Shown here one piece after another: positions 1 to 8,976 of a stretch of 64,000 nt of DNA. Position 1 is the first letter of the stretch. Each line of letters opens with the position of its first letter. Made by a program: the position numbers and the translations under genes. The DNA is from Pedobacter cryoconitis (GTDB lineage: Bacteria > Bacteroidota > Bacteroidia > Sphingobacteriales > Sphingobacteriaceae): positions 1 to 64,000 of the forward strand of contig NZ_JACHCC010000009.1 of NCBI RefSeq assembly GCF_014207135.1. The letters run 5' to 3'. The notes beneath the pieces are model-generated. The model did not search any database. It was given only the letters and a program-made list of their open reading frames with translations, and was not told the origin of the DNA.

Positions 1-44
1 TCTTCTTTATCCTTTTCAAGTTTCCCTTCCTCCGAAGCGGGATG

Positions 45-75
45 CAAAAGTAGGAAAATTATACCGTCCTCCAAA
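45..75 (-). promoter_or_regulatory. Consensus Bacteroidetes promoter firing leftward out of the window
   Basis: Read on the minus strand, TTTG (72-75) is followed by exactly 19 bp and then TACTTTTG (45-52). This matches the Bacteroidetes sigma-ABfA consensus TTTG-N19-TAnnTTTG. Transcription would run leftward past position 1, so the gene it serves is outside the window. The strength of the match suits a highly expressed gene such as an RNA operon, but that is only a guess. Confidence 0.6.
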
Positions 76-234
76 CATTACACCACTATTATTTGCATCA
101 AAACACTAATACGCTGATTTTCAATCCGAAAAGTTTCAACACACTTAACAATGGGATAACATTAGCTTAATTTCAGCCCAGCAGACCAGGAAAATCAGCC
201 CAAGCCCCTCCCCTTATATACTATATACCTGTGG

Positions 235-387
235 TTCGGGTCAGCCTGCAGTCAGCCTTTGGATAGAACTATCGCTGGCATACTGATCCTGCATAATGGG
301 TCCAGGTATTTTAACTAGTTAAAATACCTGGACTGGCCATAGACCAACAACGTGCCCATACTGGCTCAGTCTCGACCAGTACCCGAA
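235..387. repeat. Long nested palindromic repeat (element A)
   Basis: The core is a perfect 34-bp palindrome at 300-333 with 17-nt arms containing CCAGGTATTTT and its complement AAAATACCTGG. Outside it, TTCGGGT at 235-241 pairs with ACCCGAA at 381-387, and patches between also pair, so about 150 bp can fold into one imperfect hairpin. No ORF is visible in it. The same 11-nt half-site pair lies in the larger palindrome at 24588-24828, which suggests a dispersed family. It could be a MITE-like or REP-like element or a structured RNA. The rest of the 1-547 intergenic region shows only the two promoters. Confidence 0.6.
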
Positions 388-479
388 CACCACCCGACTA
401 CAACCCTAACAATCCCCCACATAAACCGTTCTGTACATACCTATATATATACGATAGTAAACCGGTTAATCATATCAGG

Positions 480-509
480 TTTGGATTTAAGATTTTATTC
501 TTAAATTTG
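480..509 (+). promoter_or_regulatory. Promoter of trhO
   Basis: TTTG at 480-483, an 18-bp spacer and TAAATTTG at 502-509 match the Bacteroidetes -33/-7 consensus. A start site near 516 would leave a 5' leader of about 30 nt before the trhO ATG at 548, which argues against the in-frame TTG at 527 as the start. Confidence 0.65.
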
Positions 510-547
510 CGACTGTTAAACGCCGTTTGCAGCGGTATCAATTTTTT

Positions 548-1486
548 ATGGAAAAATTCAATACATTACTATACTATTGCTATAGCCCAATAGCAAATGC
601 AGAACAATTTGCTGCCGATCACCTTAAATTTTGTAAATCACTAGACCTGGTTGGCCGTATCATTGTTGCTGATGAAGGTTTAAACGGAACTGTTTCTGGT
701 ACTAAAGCTGCCTGTGCAGCCTATATGGAAGCTATTCATGCCGATGAGCGTTTCGCAAAAACTGAATTCAAACTGGATGAAGTTGACGAACCCTCTTTCA
801 TTAAAATGCATTGCCGTTATAAATCAGAGATTGTACACTCAGGTTTAAGGGATACCAGTATCATCAATCCTAACGAAAAAACCGGAAAACATCTTGAGCC
901 GACAGAATTTAAAGAAATGATCGATCAGGAAGATGTAATTATCCTGGATGTCCGCTCTAATTATGAGCACAGCCTGGGTAAGTTTAAAAATGCCATTACC
1001 CTTGACATAGAAAATTTCAGAGAATTCCCAGAAAAGATCAATGAACTGGCACAATACAAGGACAAAAAAGTACTTACCTATTGTACTGGCGGTATCAAAT
1101 GCGAAAAAGCCTCTGCCCTTTTACTTCACCATGGTTTCAATGACGTTTACCAGTTACATGGTGGTATCATTAAATATGGTAAAGAAGCAGGCGGTGAAGA
1201 TTTCGAAGGTAAATGTTATGTATTTGATAACCGCATAGCGGTAGATGTGAATACCATTAACCCAAGCACAGTTTCTAAATGTTATAACTGTGGAACAGTT
1301 ACTGCGAAAATGATCAATTGCGCCAATCCGGAATGCAATGAGCACGTTACACAATGTGACGAATGTGGCACCAAACTTCATGGTTGCTGCTCTGAGGCAT
1401 GCGTAACCAATCCCCGTCGCCGTCCATATGACGGAACAGGATACTATGTAAAAGTACCTCAACCAGTAAATATTTCAGCAAAATAG
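548..1486 (+). CDS. trhO: tRNA uridine hydroxylase TrhO (rhodanese family, YceA)
   Basis: The protein is a 312-residue member of the rhodanese-domain TrhO/YceA family. These enzymes carry out oxygen-dependent 5-hydroxylation of uridine 34 in some tRNAs, in the cytoplasm. An N-terminal acylphosphatase-like region (about 1-100) precedes the rhodanese domain (about 115-215), with the active-site Cys at about residue 179 in YCTGGIKCEKA. A Cys-rich C-terminus follows, with several CxxC pairs between about 248 and 285, probably binding zinc. The frame can be opened from a TTG at 527, but the ATG at 548 fits the family N-terminus and the promoter better. The gene is monocistronic, between its own promoter and a hairpin terminator. 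Function is assigned by family. Confidence 0.9.
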   Translation: MEKFNTLLYYCYSPIANAEQFAADHLKFCKSLDLVGRIIVADEGLNGTVSGTKAACAAYMEAIHADERFAKTEFKLDEVDEPSFIKMHCRYKSEIVHSGLRDTSIINPNEKTGKHLEPTEFKEMIDQEDVIILDVRSNYEHSLGKFKNAITLDIENFREFPEKINELAQYKDKKVLTYCTGGIKCEKASALLLHHGFNDVYQLHGGIIKYGKEAGGEDFEGKCYVFDNRIAVDVNTINPSTVSKCYNCGTVTAKMINCANPECNEHVTQCDECGTKLHGCCSEACVTNPRRRPYDGTGYYVKVPQPVNISAK

Positions 1487-1495
1487 ACCAGATAC

Positions 1496-1532
1496 AAAAT
1501 GGGCTGAAGACAATAAATCTTCAGCCCATTTT
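1496..1532 (+). terminator. Rho-independent terminator after trhO
   Basis: Perfect 15-nt arms (1496-1510 and 1518-1532) built on GGGCTGAAGA/TCTTCAGCCC enclose a 7-nt loop, and the distal arm ends in TTTT. The hairpin begins 10 nt past the trhO stop codon. Confidence 0.8.
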
Positions 1533-1578
1533 AAACAGGCTCTAAATTTCATAAAAAAGAATAATTTTGAGGGATCAT

Positions 1579-2685
1579 ATGAGAACTCTTATCCTATCAC
1601 TTGCCCTGATGTTTACCTGTCTTTTTACAAAGGCACAAAAAGAATCAGTCCGGCTCACTACCGATAAACTCAACCAGGAAAATTTAGCATCTTCTTTTAA
1701 TGAGTCCCGCGTCAGGTTATTGAATAGCTATCCCTTATATACCGCTGCCAATGGCATCACCGGCGTTTTTGTATTATATGAAAAGATAGATACCCTCAGT
1801 TTTCAGGATCCTTATTTTCAAAATAATAATAAAGGCGACCTCATAGCTGAGGGCCTTGCTTTTTATCAAAAAGATAAGGATCAATATCGTCTGCTGTTTG
1901 CAAATCCTAATGCCTTTATGTGCGCTGACTGCAACAATATGCACGACCACGAGATTACAGTGAATAAGGATACAGTTGCATTGAGCATGTCGTGGGGCCC
2001 GTCAGGACTTGGTCAGCTTGAGCTCTTCAAATTTGTTTTCCGCAAGAATACAAGAAAATGGCAATGTATAAGTTACTATCAGAACGGGGCAAATGATGCA
2101 GGAGAAGAACACAGGACTTACAAAGTCTACGCTAGTTCAATAAATCTTTACCTGGATAAATTTGACGGGGAGGAAACGCCTTATGATAAAACATTAAAAG
2201 CCGAACATGAGATTAAGCTCTATTATACCCCAGGCAAATACAAGGACTTGCTCGACACCCTAAAAAAACTTCCGGTCATGGACCTTCCTTTATTAAACCT
2301 TGCCTTTGGAAAAGAGGATGCAACCGGGTTTTGTTATGATTATACTGCAGATAAAAATTCCCAAACCAGGGCTTATCAATATAGCCCGGATGAGCATATA
2401 GACTATAAGATTAGCAAAAGTAACGTAGTTTTTGTCAATGACATAGGTTACTTCCTGGAACAGGCAAACGCTTTAGACGCCGCCGAAGTTTTCCTCAAAA
2501 AGGTGACCGAAAAGTTTCCCGACCGGATGGTAACTTATCTCAACCTGGGAGATGTTTACCGGAAAAAGAATAATTCAGCACTGGCTATACAGAACTATCA
2601 GACCTATCTAACCATGATGCACAAACGGGGACTCGAAAAGAAGACCCCGCAATATGTCACCGATTTTCTCAAAACACACCGCTAA
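1579..2685 (+). CDS. Exported protein with C-terminal TPR repeats, function unknown
   Basis: The protein has 368 residues from the ATG at 1579; an upstream in-frame TTG at 1567 is less likely. A Sec signal peptide ends near TKAQ (about residue 20). The middle contains an MCADCNNMHDHE stretch with two Cys and several His that could bind a metal. The last 80 residues (roughly 285-365) read as two TPR units, including EVFLKKVTEKFPDRMVTYLN and a following LGDVYRKKNNSALAIQNYQ segment. I do not recognise the family. It lies between the trhO terminator and the SusR-like regulator and has no obvious functional link to either. Periplasmic or outer-membrane location is inferred from the signal peptide. 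Confidence 0.75.
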   Translation: MRTLILSLALMFTCLFTKAQKESVRLTTDKLNQENLASSFNESRVRLLNSYPLYTAANGITGVFVLYEKIDTLSFQDPYFQNNNKGDLIAEGLAFYQKDKDQYRLLFANPNAFMCADCNNMHDHEITVNKDTVALSMSWGPSGLGQLELFKFVFRKNTRKWQCISYYQNGANDAGEEHRTYKVYASSINLYLDKFDGEETPYDKTLKAEHEIKLYYTPGKYKDLLDTLKKLPVMDLPLLNLAFGKEDATGFCYDYTADKNSQTRAYQYSPDEHIDYKISKSNVVFVNDIGYFLEQANALDAAEVFLKKVTEKFPDRMVTYLNLGDVYRKKNNSALAIQNYQTYLTMMHKRGLEKKTPQYVTDFLKTHR

Positions 2686-2787
2686 ATAGATGCTGTAACC
2701 CCTTTGCAAACATATCAAAATAACAGAATGTTATATATAATGTATAATTTGCATCTTTTATCAATATCTGAGTATCCATTGTTATAA

Positions 2788-5691
2788 ATGAAGACCCGTT
2801 ACATCATTAGTTTTCTGCTTTTATTGTGTTTTAGTTTATCAGGTTTCCTGGTAAAGGCTACACAGATCAAAAGTATAGGAGTTCCTTATGTTCAGAATTT
2901 TCCAAAATCGGTTTATCTTTCAGGAAACCAGAACTGGGCAATTGCAAAGGACAGCAAGGGAATTATGTATTTTGGCAATACACAAGGCCTGCTGACTTAT
3001 GATGGCAGATACTGGCAGCAGTACCGGATGCCCAATCGCCAGATAGTCCGTGCAGTTGCAACAGACTCCAGGGGCTTGGTTTACACTGGCAGTTTTGGTG
3101 AGTTCGGCTATTGGTCAGCCCATAACAAAAAACTAACTTATACTTCTCTGGTTAAGCTTATCCCTCAGACCAAACAGTTATCAGATGAGATATGGAAAAT
3201 ATATGTAGACGGGAAAAGGGTTATTTTTCAGTCATTCACAACGATTTATATTTACGAGCAGAATAAAATAACCGTAGTTAAAGGTCCCGGTCCCTTTCTC
3301 TTTTTACACAAAGTTGGAAACAGGTTCCTGGTTGAAGCCCTTGAAAAGGGAATATTTGAATTAAAAGGGAATAAGCTGACAGCCCTTCCGCATACTAATC
3401 CGGTAAGTCCGTCAAATATTATGACGATCCTGCCTTACAAAAATGGAAGTTTGTTAATTGGCACCAGCAAGGATGGTCTGTTTATCTATAACGGATCAAG
3501 TTATATACCTTTCAATACGCCGGCAAATGGCTTCTTAAAGACCTATCAGCTCAATAATGGCAGCAGGATAGATAATCAGTATTATGCTTTCGGTACCATT
3601 CTGAATGGCTTGATCCTGATTGACCAGGAAGGAAATATTGTACAGCAGATTAACAAATCGAGCGGATTACAGAATAATACTGTACTCAGTGTCTTCACAG
3701 ATAATGAACAAAATCTCTGGGCGGGCCTTGATAATGGCATTGATCGTGTAGAACTGAATTCACCGCTTTATTTTTACCTCGATAAAGCCGGCCAGTTTGG
3801 AACAGTCTATTCGAGTCTGATTTATAATAATAACATCTATCTGGGAACAAATCAGGGGCTTTTTTATAGTCCATGGATATCAGGAGACAGTAAGAAATTC
3901 AACACTTTCGATTTTAAGCTGGTGCCTAATTCTCAGGGCCAGGTATGGGATCTCAGTGTACTGGATGGTCAGCTGATCATGGGCCACAATGTCGGAAGTT
4001 TTAAAGTAACTGGCAACCAGCTGGAAAAGATTTCCAGTTCAAGCGGAGGCTGGACAATTAAAAAGCTGAACAGCAATCCTGATTATCTGATCCAGGGAAC
4101 CTATAATGGTCTGGTATTATACCATAAAGATGGCAGTGGACAATGGAAATATTTCACAAAAATACAGAATTTTAAAGAACCTTCCCGTTATGTAGAACAG
4201 GATTCCAGAGGAGATATCTGGGTAAGTCACGCCTACAAAGGCTTATATAAGCTGACTTTAAGCCCTGACTTTAAAAGAGTAATCAAAACCCGCTATTATG
4301 ATGAGAAAAACGGACTTCATGGAAATTACAATATCAATCTCTTTACTCTCGAAAATAAACTCGTCTTCTCTTCGGATGCAGGTTTTATGCTTTACGATGA
4401 AATCAGTAACCGCTTTAGCCTATATAAAGAATTAAATAAAGAATTAGGAAGTTTCGCCAGTTCAAATAAAATCATTAGCGCAGGACTAAAAAAATATTGG
4501 TTCATTAATCATGGAAAAACTGCACTGGTTGATTTCTGGGAGCCTGGTAAACTAGTCATCGATTCTAACAGACTGAGCTTACTGGATGGCAGAATGGTGC
4601 AATATTATGAAAATATCAGCCAGATCAGTAATACCATGCATTTAATCAGTGTAGATGATGGCTTCGTAATTTACGATGCAACGGCTGGGATAAATCTGTC
4701 GAAGAAAAACACACTGCCAGCAGTCCTGATCAGAAGAGTCGAAGATGTTACTGATTCTTATAAAATAATCAGTGAAAATGGAAACAATGGCGATGAAATA
4801 GAAATCCCATTCAACAGAAATAATATCAGAATCTCCTTTTCACTTCCCTACTACAGACAGGCTAAAATCAAATTCCAGTATTACCTGGAAGGATATGCTA
4901 AGCAATGGTCCGAATGGAGCCCTTCTTCTCAAAAGGATTTCACCAACCTGGCTAAAGGGAATTACAGATTCCTGGTTCGGGCTAAAATCAATGATGAACT
5001 GATCAGTCAGACTACTGTTTTCGAGTTTACAGTTCTTCCGCCATTTTATGCGAGTAACTGGGCCTTTGCTTTGTACCTGTTGCTAATTATACTGTTACTT
5101 TTCCTGGCCAAGAAACAATATCAGACCAGGCTTCAGAAAGATCATGAAGAGATCATGACTAAAGTAGAGCTGGAAAAAGAGATTTTCCTGAAGAAAGAAG
5201 CAGAAGCTACGGAAAAACAAATCATCAGAATACAAACCGAAAAATTGCATGCTGAACTCCAGAGCAAAAACCGTGAGCTGGCCAGTTCGGCGATGAGCCT
5301 GGTCTATAAAAATGAACTGTTACAGAAGCTGAGCCAGGAGATCGCCAAACTTAAAGATGAAAAAGGAAAAACACCTGCTGATGATCAATTCAGAAAAATA
5401 CAGAAGGTCATTGATGAAGGAATGAACGATGAGCGGGACTGGACATTATTCGAGACCAGCTTTAATGAAGCCCATGGTAGTTTCTTTAAAAAACTAAAAG
5501 CAAGTCATCCTGACCTGGTACCCAATGATCTTAAATTGTGTGCCTATCTCCATATGAATATGAGCAGTAAAGAGATGGCTTCTCTGCTGAACATCTCTTT
5601 AAGAGGAGTTGAAATCAGGAGATACAGGCTCCGGAAGAAGCTGAATATACCACACGACAAAAACCTGGCGGAGTTCTTCATGGAGCTCTAA
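2788..5691 (+). CDS. SusR-like membrane regulator: beta-propeller sensor, Y_Y_Y domain, TM segment and HTH
   Basis: This 967-residue protein has a signal peptide or first TM (about 1-25) and a long periplasmic region of two-component-regulator propeller repeats (about 40-620, e.g. LWAGLDNGIDRV). A Y_Y_Y domain follows (about 680-750, LPYYRQAKIKFQYYLEGY), then one TM helix (about 757-777), a coiled coil (about 780-870) and a C-terminal LuxR/GerE-like helix-turn-helix (about 905-967, SSKEMASLLNISLRGVEIRR). It lacks the histidine kinase and receiver of hybrid two-component systems, so this is the SusR design, in which the membrane protein itself binds DNA. It lies next to SusC/SusD pair 1 and probably senses an oligosaccharide to activate this locus. 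No terminator is evident in the gap to 5954. Confidence 0.88.
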   Translation: MKTRYIISFLLLLCFSLSGFLVKATQIKSIGVPYVQNFPKSVYLSGNQNWAIAKDSKGIMYFGNTQGLLTYDGRYWQQYRMPNRQIVRAVATDSRGLVYTGSFGEFGYWSAHNKKLTYTSLVKLIPQTKQLSDEIWKIYVDGKRVIFQSFTTIYIYEQNKITVVKGPGPFLFLHKVGNRFLVEALEKGIFELKGNKLTALPHTNPVSPSNIMTILPYKNGSLLIGTSKDGLFIYNGSSYIPFNTPANGFLKTYQLNNGSRIDNQYYAFGTILNGLILIDQEGNIVQQINKSSGLQNNTVLSVFTDNEQNLWAGLDNGIDRVELNSPLYFYLDKAGQFGTVYSSLIYNNNIYLGTNQGLFYSPWISGDSKKFNTFDFKLVPNSQGQVWDLSVLDGQLIMGHNVGSFKVTGNQLEKISSSSGGWTIKKLNSNPDYLIQGTYNGLVLYHKDGSGQWKYFTKIQNFKEPSRYVEQDSRGDIWVSHAYKGLYKLTLSPDFKRVIKTRYYDEKNGLHGNYNINLFTLENKLVFSSDAGFMLYDEISNRFSLYKELNKELGSFASSNKIISAGLKKYWFINHGKTALVDFWEPGKLVIDSNRLSLLDGRMVQYYENISQISNTMHLISVDDGFVIYDATAGINLSKKNTLPAVLIRRVEDVTDSYKIISENGNNGDEIEIPFNRNNIRISFSLPYYRQAKIKFQYYLEGYAKQWSEWSPSSQKDFTNLAKGNYRFLVRAKINDELISQTTVFEFTVLPPFYASNWAFALYLLLIILLLFLAKKQYQTRLQKDHEEIMTKVELEKEIFLKKEAEATEKQIIRIQTEKLHAELQSKNRELASSAMSLVYKNELLQKLSQEIAKLKDEKGKTPADDQFRKIQKVIDEGMNDERDWTLFETSFNEAHGSFFKKLKASHPDLVPNDLKLCAYLHMNMSSKEMASLLNISLRGVEIRRYRLRKKLNIPHDKNLAEFFMEL

Positions 5692-5839
5692 TACCACATC
5701 AAGACCGTATTAGCACTACATCATTACTACACAAAGCTTCGGAACTGATCAAATACCTCAATTCTTATTATCCACACACTTCGTCGCTATTTCTGCTCCA
5801 GACAGGGATTAAGCAGTCTTTTTACATCTTTACAGCTTA

Positions 5840-5854
5840 TTGTATTTTTTACAC
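5840..5854. promoter_or_regulatory. Possible activator site upstream of susC-like gene 1
   Basis: TTGTA-TTTTT-TACAC matches, at 9 of 10 defined positions, the GTGTA-N5-TACAC inverted repeat found twice upstream of the second susC-like gene. A weak -7 candidate, TTTCTTTG at 5887-5894, lies 33 bp downstream, placing the site where an activator would bind. The rest of 5691-5953 shows no gene. Confidence 0.35.
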
Positions 5855-5953
5855 GAAGATATTGTGATGTATTAATGTAGAGGCACTTTCTTTGTTTATG
5901 CCCTAAATCCACCGCAGATTTAACAATCAATTAACACATAACCAATAATCAGT

Positions 5954-8900
5954 ATGAAACAAATCTTTACAAAATTTTCTGTTCTGACTTTTTTATGTTT
6001 GCTTTTTATGAACGCAGTTTCTGCCCAGAACATTACCGTTAAAGGGACAGTTACCGATGGTCAGGATAAAACGAGTATCCCGGCTGTAAGCGTAATGGTA
6101 AAAGGTACTACCGTAGGAACACAAACAGATGCCAATGGTAAGTATGCTATCAGCGTTCCGGCAAACGGAACATTGGTATTTACCTATATCGGCTACAACA
6201 CACAAGAGGTAGCAGTAAATAATCAGACTACAATCAATGCTGCTTTAGCCTCATCATCTCAGCAGCTTGATCAGGTAGTTGTGGTTGGTTACGGCACACA
6301 ACGCAAAATCGATGTAACAGGATCGGTAGCCTCTGTAAAAGGAGAGGACATTTCTAAGCAGGCCTCGACAAATGCAGTGGGCGCTTTACAAGGTAAGGTT
6401 GCCGGTGTATCCATCGTAAACAGCGGTCAGCCGGGTAAGGCTCCGACAGTAACGATCAGGGGAACAGGAACTATCTATGGACAAACAGGCGTATTATATG
6501 TAGTAGACGGTGTCTGGTACGATGATATTAATTTCTTAAACCCTGCAGATATTGCGAATATCAGTATCCTGAAAGATGCATCCAGCCAGTCAATTTATGG
6601 TATCCGCGCTGCTAATGGTGTAGTGCTGGTAACTACAACACGTGGTAAAAAAGGAGATCCAACGATTAACTACAATGGTTCTATAGGTATACAGAGTGTA
6701 ACCAATGCAGTGAAAATGGCCAACGCATCTGAATATGCAACAGCCGTAAATGAATCTTACAAGATTCTGAATCAACCACCTCTGTTTCCAAGTACCAATC
6801 TTGGTGAAGGTACAGACTGGTATAAGCAGATCTTGAGAAATGCGATGGTAACTAATCACCAGGTTTCTATCAATGGTGCTACAGAGAAATCAAGTTATAA
6901 TTTCTCTCTTGGTTATTTAAATCAGGATGGTATTGTAAAGAAAAACAACTATAAAAGATACACAGCCAGATTAAGCAATGATTTTCAAATCTTTCCAGGA
7001 TTAAAAATAGGTTATAATGTGACCGGCGTATCAAGTGTATCAAGAGATGCACCTACTAGTATTTTCCGTGATATGTATACTGCAGCACCAGTTATACCAG
7101 TGTTCAATGCAGATGGTTCTTACGGAGATCCAAGTAAACTCAATTTAGGAAATGGTCCTACTTCTAATCCACAGGCTACATTAGATTTCTTTAACCAACG
7201 TAATGCAAAATATAAGGTTACCGGAAATGTATTCGCAGAACTGAAGTTTGCCAAACACTTTACTTTCAAAACAAGTGCAGGTGGTGACTTCGCACAAGAA
7301 GAAAACCGGACTTATACACCAAAATACTACGCTACTGCTTCCCAGAATACAACAGTAAGTATCTTAGGAATTGACAGAATAGAAACCAGAAACTGGATTC
7401 TTGAAAACACCCTGACTTATGATAATAAATGGGGAGATCATAACCTGACTTTATTAGTAGGACAAACGGCACAACGTTATAAAAGTTATACGCTGAATGG
7501 TACTGCACAAAATGTACCTTACAGTACTGATGGTGATTTATATTTGTCTCTTGGAGATGCAGCTACAAGACTGATCAAAGATTCAGGGAGCTTAAATACA
7601 GCAGATTCATACTTCGGCCGTGCTAATTATTCATTTAAAAACAAATATCTCTTAAATGCTTCTATAAGAGCCGATGCTGCCTCGCAATTTTTTGGAGGAA
7701 GTGATCTTTGGGGATATTTTCCTTCAGTTGGTGGAGGCTGGGTAATCACCAATGAAGACTTCATGAAAGACCAGAAGATTTTTACTAATTTAAAACTTCG
7801 CGGAAGCTGGGGAAAAGTTGGTAATGCCGGCGTACCTATCAATCCAACCACTTTATCAATTGACCAGGGAGCAGGATTAATCGCTTTCTTTAACGGTCAG
7901 CCTTACACTGGTGCCAGTGTAACAACAATCGTCCCTCCTGCCCTATTCTGGGAACGCAGTGCGGGTACGGATATTGGTTTAGAAATGGGTTTCCTGAATA
8001 ACCGATTAAGCATTGAAGCTGATTATTACAGCAGAAAAACTGAACAGGCAATTTTTGATATCCCCGTATTAGGTTCTTTAGGTACTTCAAACGGTAAAAT
8101 AATTGGCAATCAGGCGGACTTCAGAAACCGTGGTTTCGAACTTGCTGCTACCTGGTCTGATAAAACTGCCGGTGGTTTAGCTTACTCTATCAGTGGAAAT
8201 GTGGGTATGAATAACAATAAGGTTCTTAACGTAACTTCTGGAGATAACCCGATTTATGCTGGAGGTGGAGGTCTTGTGAATGCTGTTATTCCAACAAGAA
8301 CTATAACAGGAAGTCCGATAGGTGAGTTTTATGGTTACAAAGTATCTGGTATATTCCAGACACCAGCACAAGTTGCCGCTTCTGCACAACCAAATGCAAG
8401 ACCAGGTGATTTTATCTATGTTGACCAGAATGGAGATGGAAAAATTGATGGTAAGGATAGAGTTTCACTTGGAAACCCTAATCCTAAATACACTTATGGT
8501 GTGAACACTAATTTTGCTTATAAAAACTTTGATTTAACAGTTGATATCCAGGGTGTAGCAGGTGTAGATGTCTACAATGGAAATCTAGGTGCAAGATTCG
8601 GAAATGAGAATTACACTAAAAAACTTTATGACAACCGCTGGACCGGACCAGGTTCAACCAATACTTATCCTTCTGCAAATTTAGCAGGTGGTGATAATAT
8701 CCAGGCTAATTCATTTTATGTAGAGAGCGGTGCTTATATCAGATTGAGAAATATCCAGTTAGGCTATACTTTCCCTCAGGCTTTAATGTCAAAATGGAAA
8801 GTACAGAAACTAAGAGTATTTGCAAATGCACAAAATGCTGTGAACTTATTTGGTTACAGAGGTTTCAGCCCAGAGGTTGGTGGTACACCAACAAATGCAG

Positions 8901-8965
8901 GTGTTGATATCAATGTTTATCCACTTTTCGCGACTTATAACCTTGGTATAAATCTTACCTTTTAA
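5954..8965 (+). CDS. SusC-like TonB-dependent outer-membrane transporter 1
   Basis: The 1003-residue protein has a signal peptide ending near VSAQ (about 25), a carboxypeptidase-D-regulatory-like plug extension (about 28-100), a TonB box region (QLDQVVVVGYGTQRK, about 105-120), a plug (about 120-225) and a 22-strand-type barrel to the C-terminal aromatic residue (NLGINLTF). Proteins of this family form the barrel under a SusD lid and import glycans using TonB energy. The susD-like gene begins 11 bp downstream. Given the glycoside hydrolases alongside, the likely cargo is a beta-glucan oligosaccharide, though the sequence alone cannot fix specificity. Confidence 0.93.
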   Translation: MKQIFTKFSVLTFLCLLFMNAVSAQNITVKGTVTDGQDKTSIPAVSVMVKGTTVGTQTDANGKYAISVPANGTLVFTYIGYNTQEVAVNNQTTINAALASSSQQLDQVVVVGYGTQRKIDVTGSVASVKGEDISKQASTNAVGALQGKVAGVSIVNSGQPGKAPTVTIRGTGTIYGQTGVLYVVDGVWYDDINFLNPADIANISILKDASSQSIYGIRAANGVVLVTTTRGKKGDPTINYNGSIGIQSVTNAVKMANASEYATAVNESYKILNQPPLFPSTNLGEGTDWYKQILRNAMVTNHQVSINGATEKSSYNFSLGYLNQDGIVKKNNYKRYTARLSNDFQIFPGLKIGYNVTGVSSVSRDAPTSIFRDMYTAAPVIPVFNADGSYGDPSKLNLGNGPTSNPQATLDFFNQRNAKYKVTGNVFAELKFAKHFTFKTSAGGDFAQEENRTYTPKYYATASQNTTVSILGIDRIETRNWILENTLTYDNKWGDHNLTLLVGQTAQRYKSYTLNGTAQNVPYSTDGDLYLSLGDAATRLIKDSGSLNTADSYFGRANYSFKNKYLLNASIRADAASQFFGGSDLWGYFPSVGGGWVITNEDFMKDQKIFTNLKLRGSWGKVGNAGVPINPTTLSIDQGAGLIAFFNGQPYTGASVTTIVPPALFWERSAGTDIGLEMGFLNNRLSIEADYYSRKTEQAIFDIPVLGSLGTSNGKIIGNQADFRNRGFELAATWSDKTAGGLAYSISGNVGMNNNKVLNVTSGDNPIYAGGGGLVNAVIPTRTITGSPIGEFYGYKVSGIFQTPAQVAASAQPNARPGDFIYVDQNGDGKIDGKDRVSLGNPNPKYTYGVNTNFAYKNFDLTVDIQGVAGVDVYNGNLGARFGNENYTKKLYDNRWTGPGSTNTYPSANLAGGDNIQANSFYVESGAYIRLRNIQLGYTFPQALMSKWKVQKLRVFANAQNAVNLFGYRGFSPEVGGTPTNAGVDINVYPLFATYNLGINLTF

Positions 8966-8976
8966 TTGATTTGGAT

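Noticed and set aside
5862..5876. A second operator copy 22 bp after 5840-5854
   Set aside because: Only 5 of 10 defined positions match, so tandem spacing is not supported at the first susC-like promoter.
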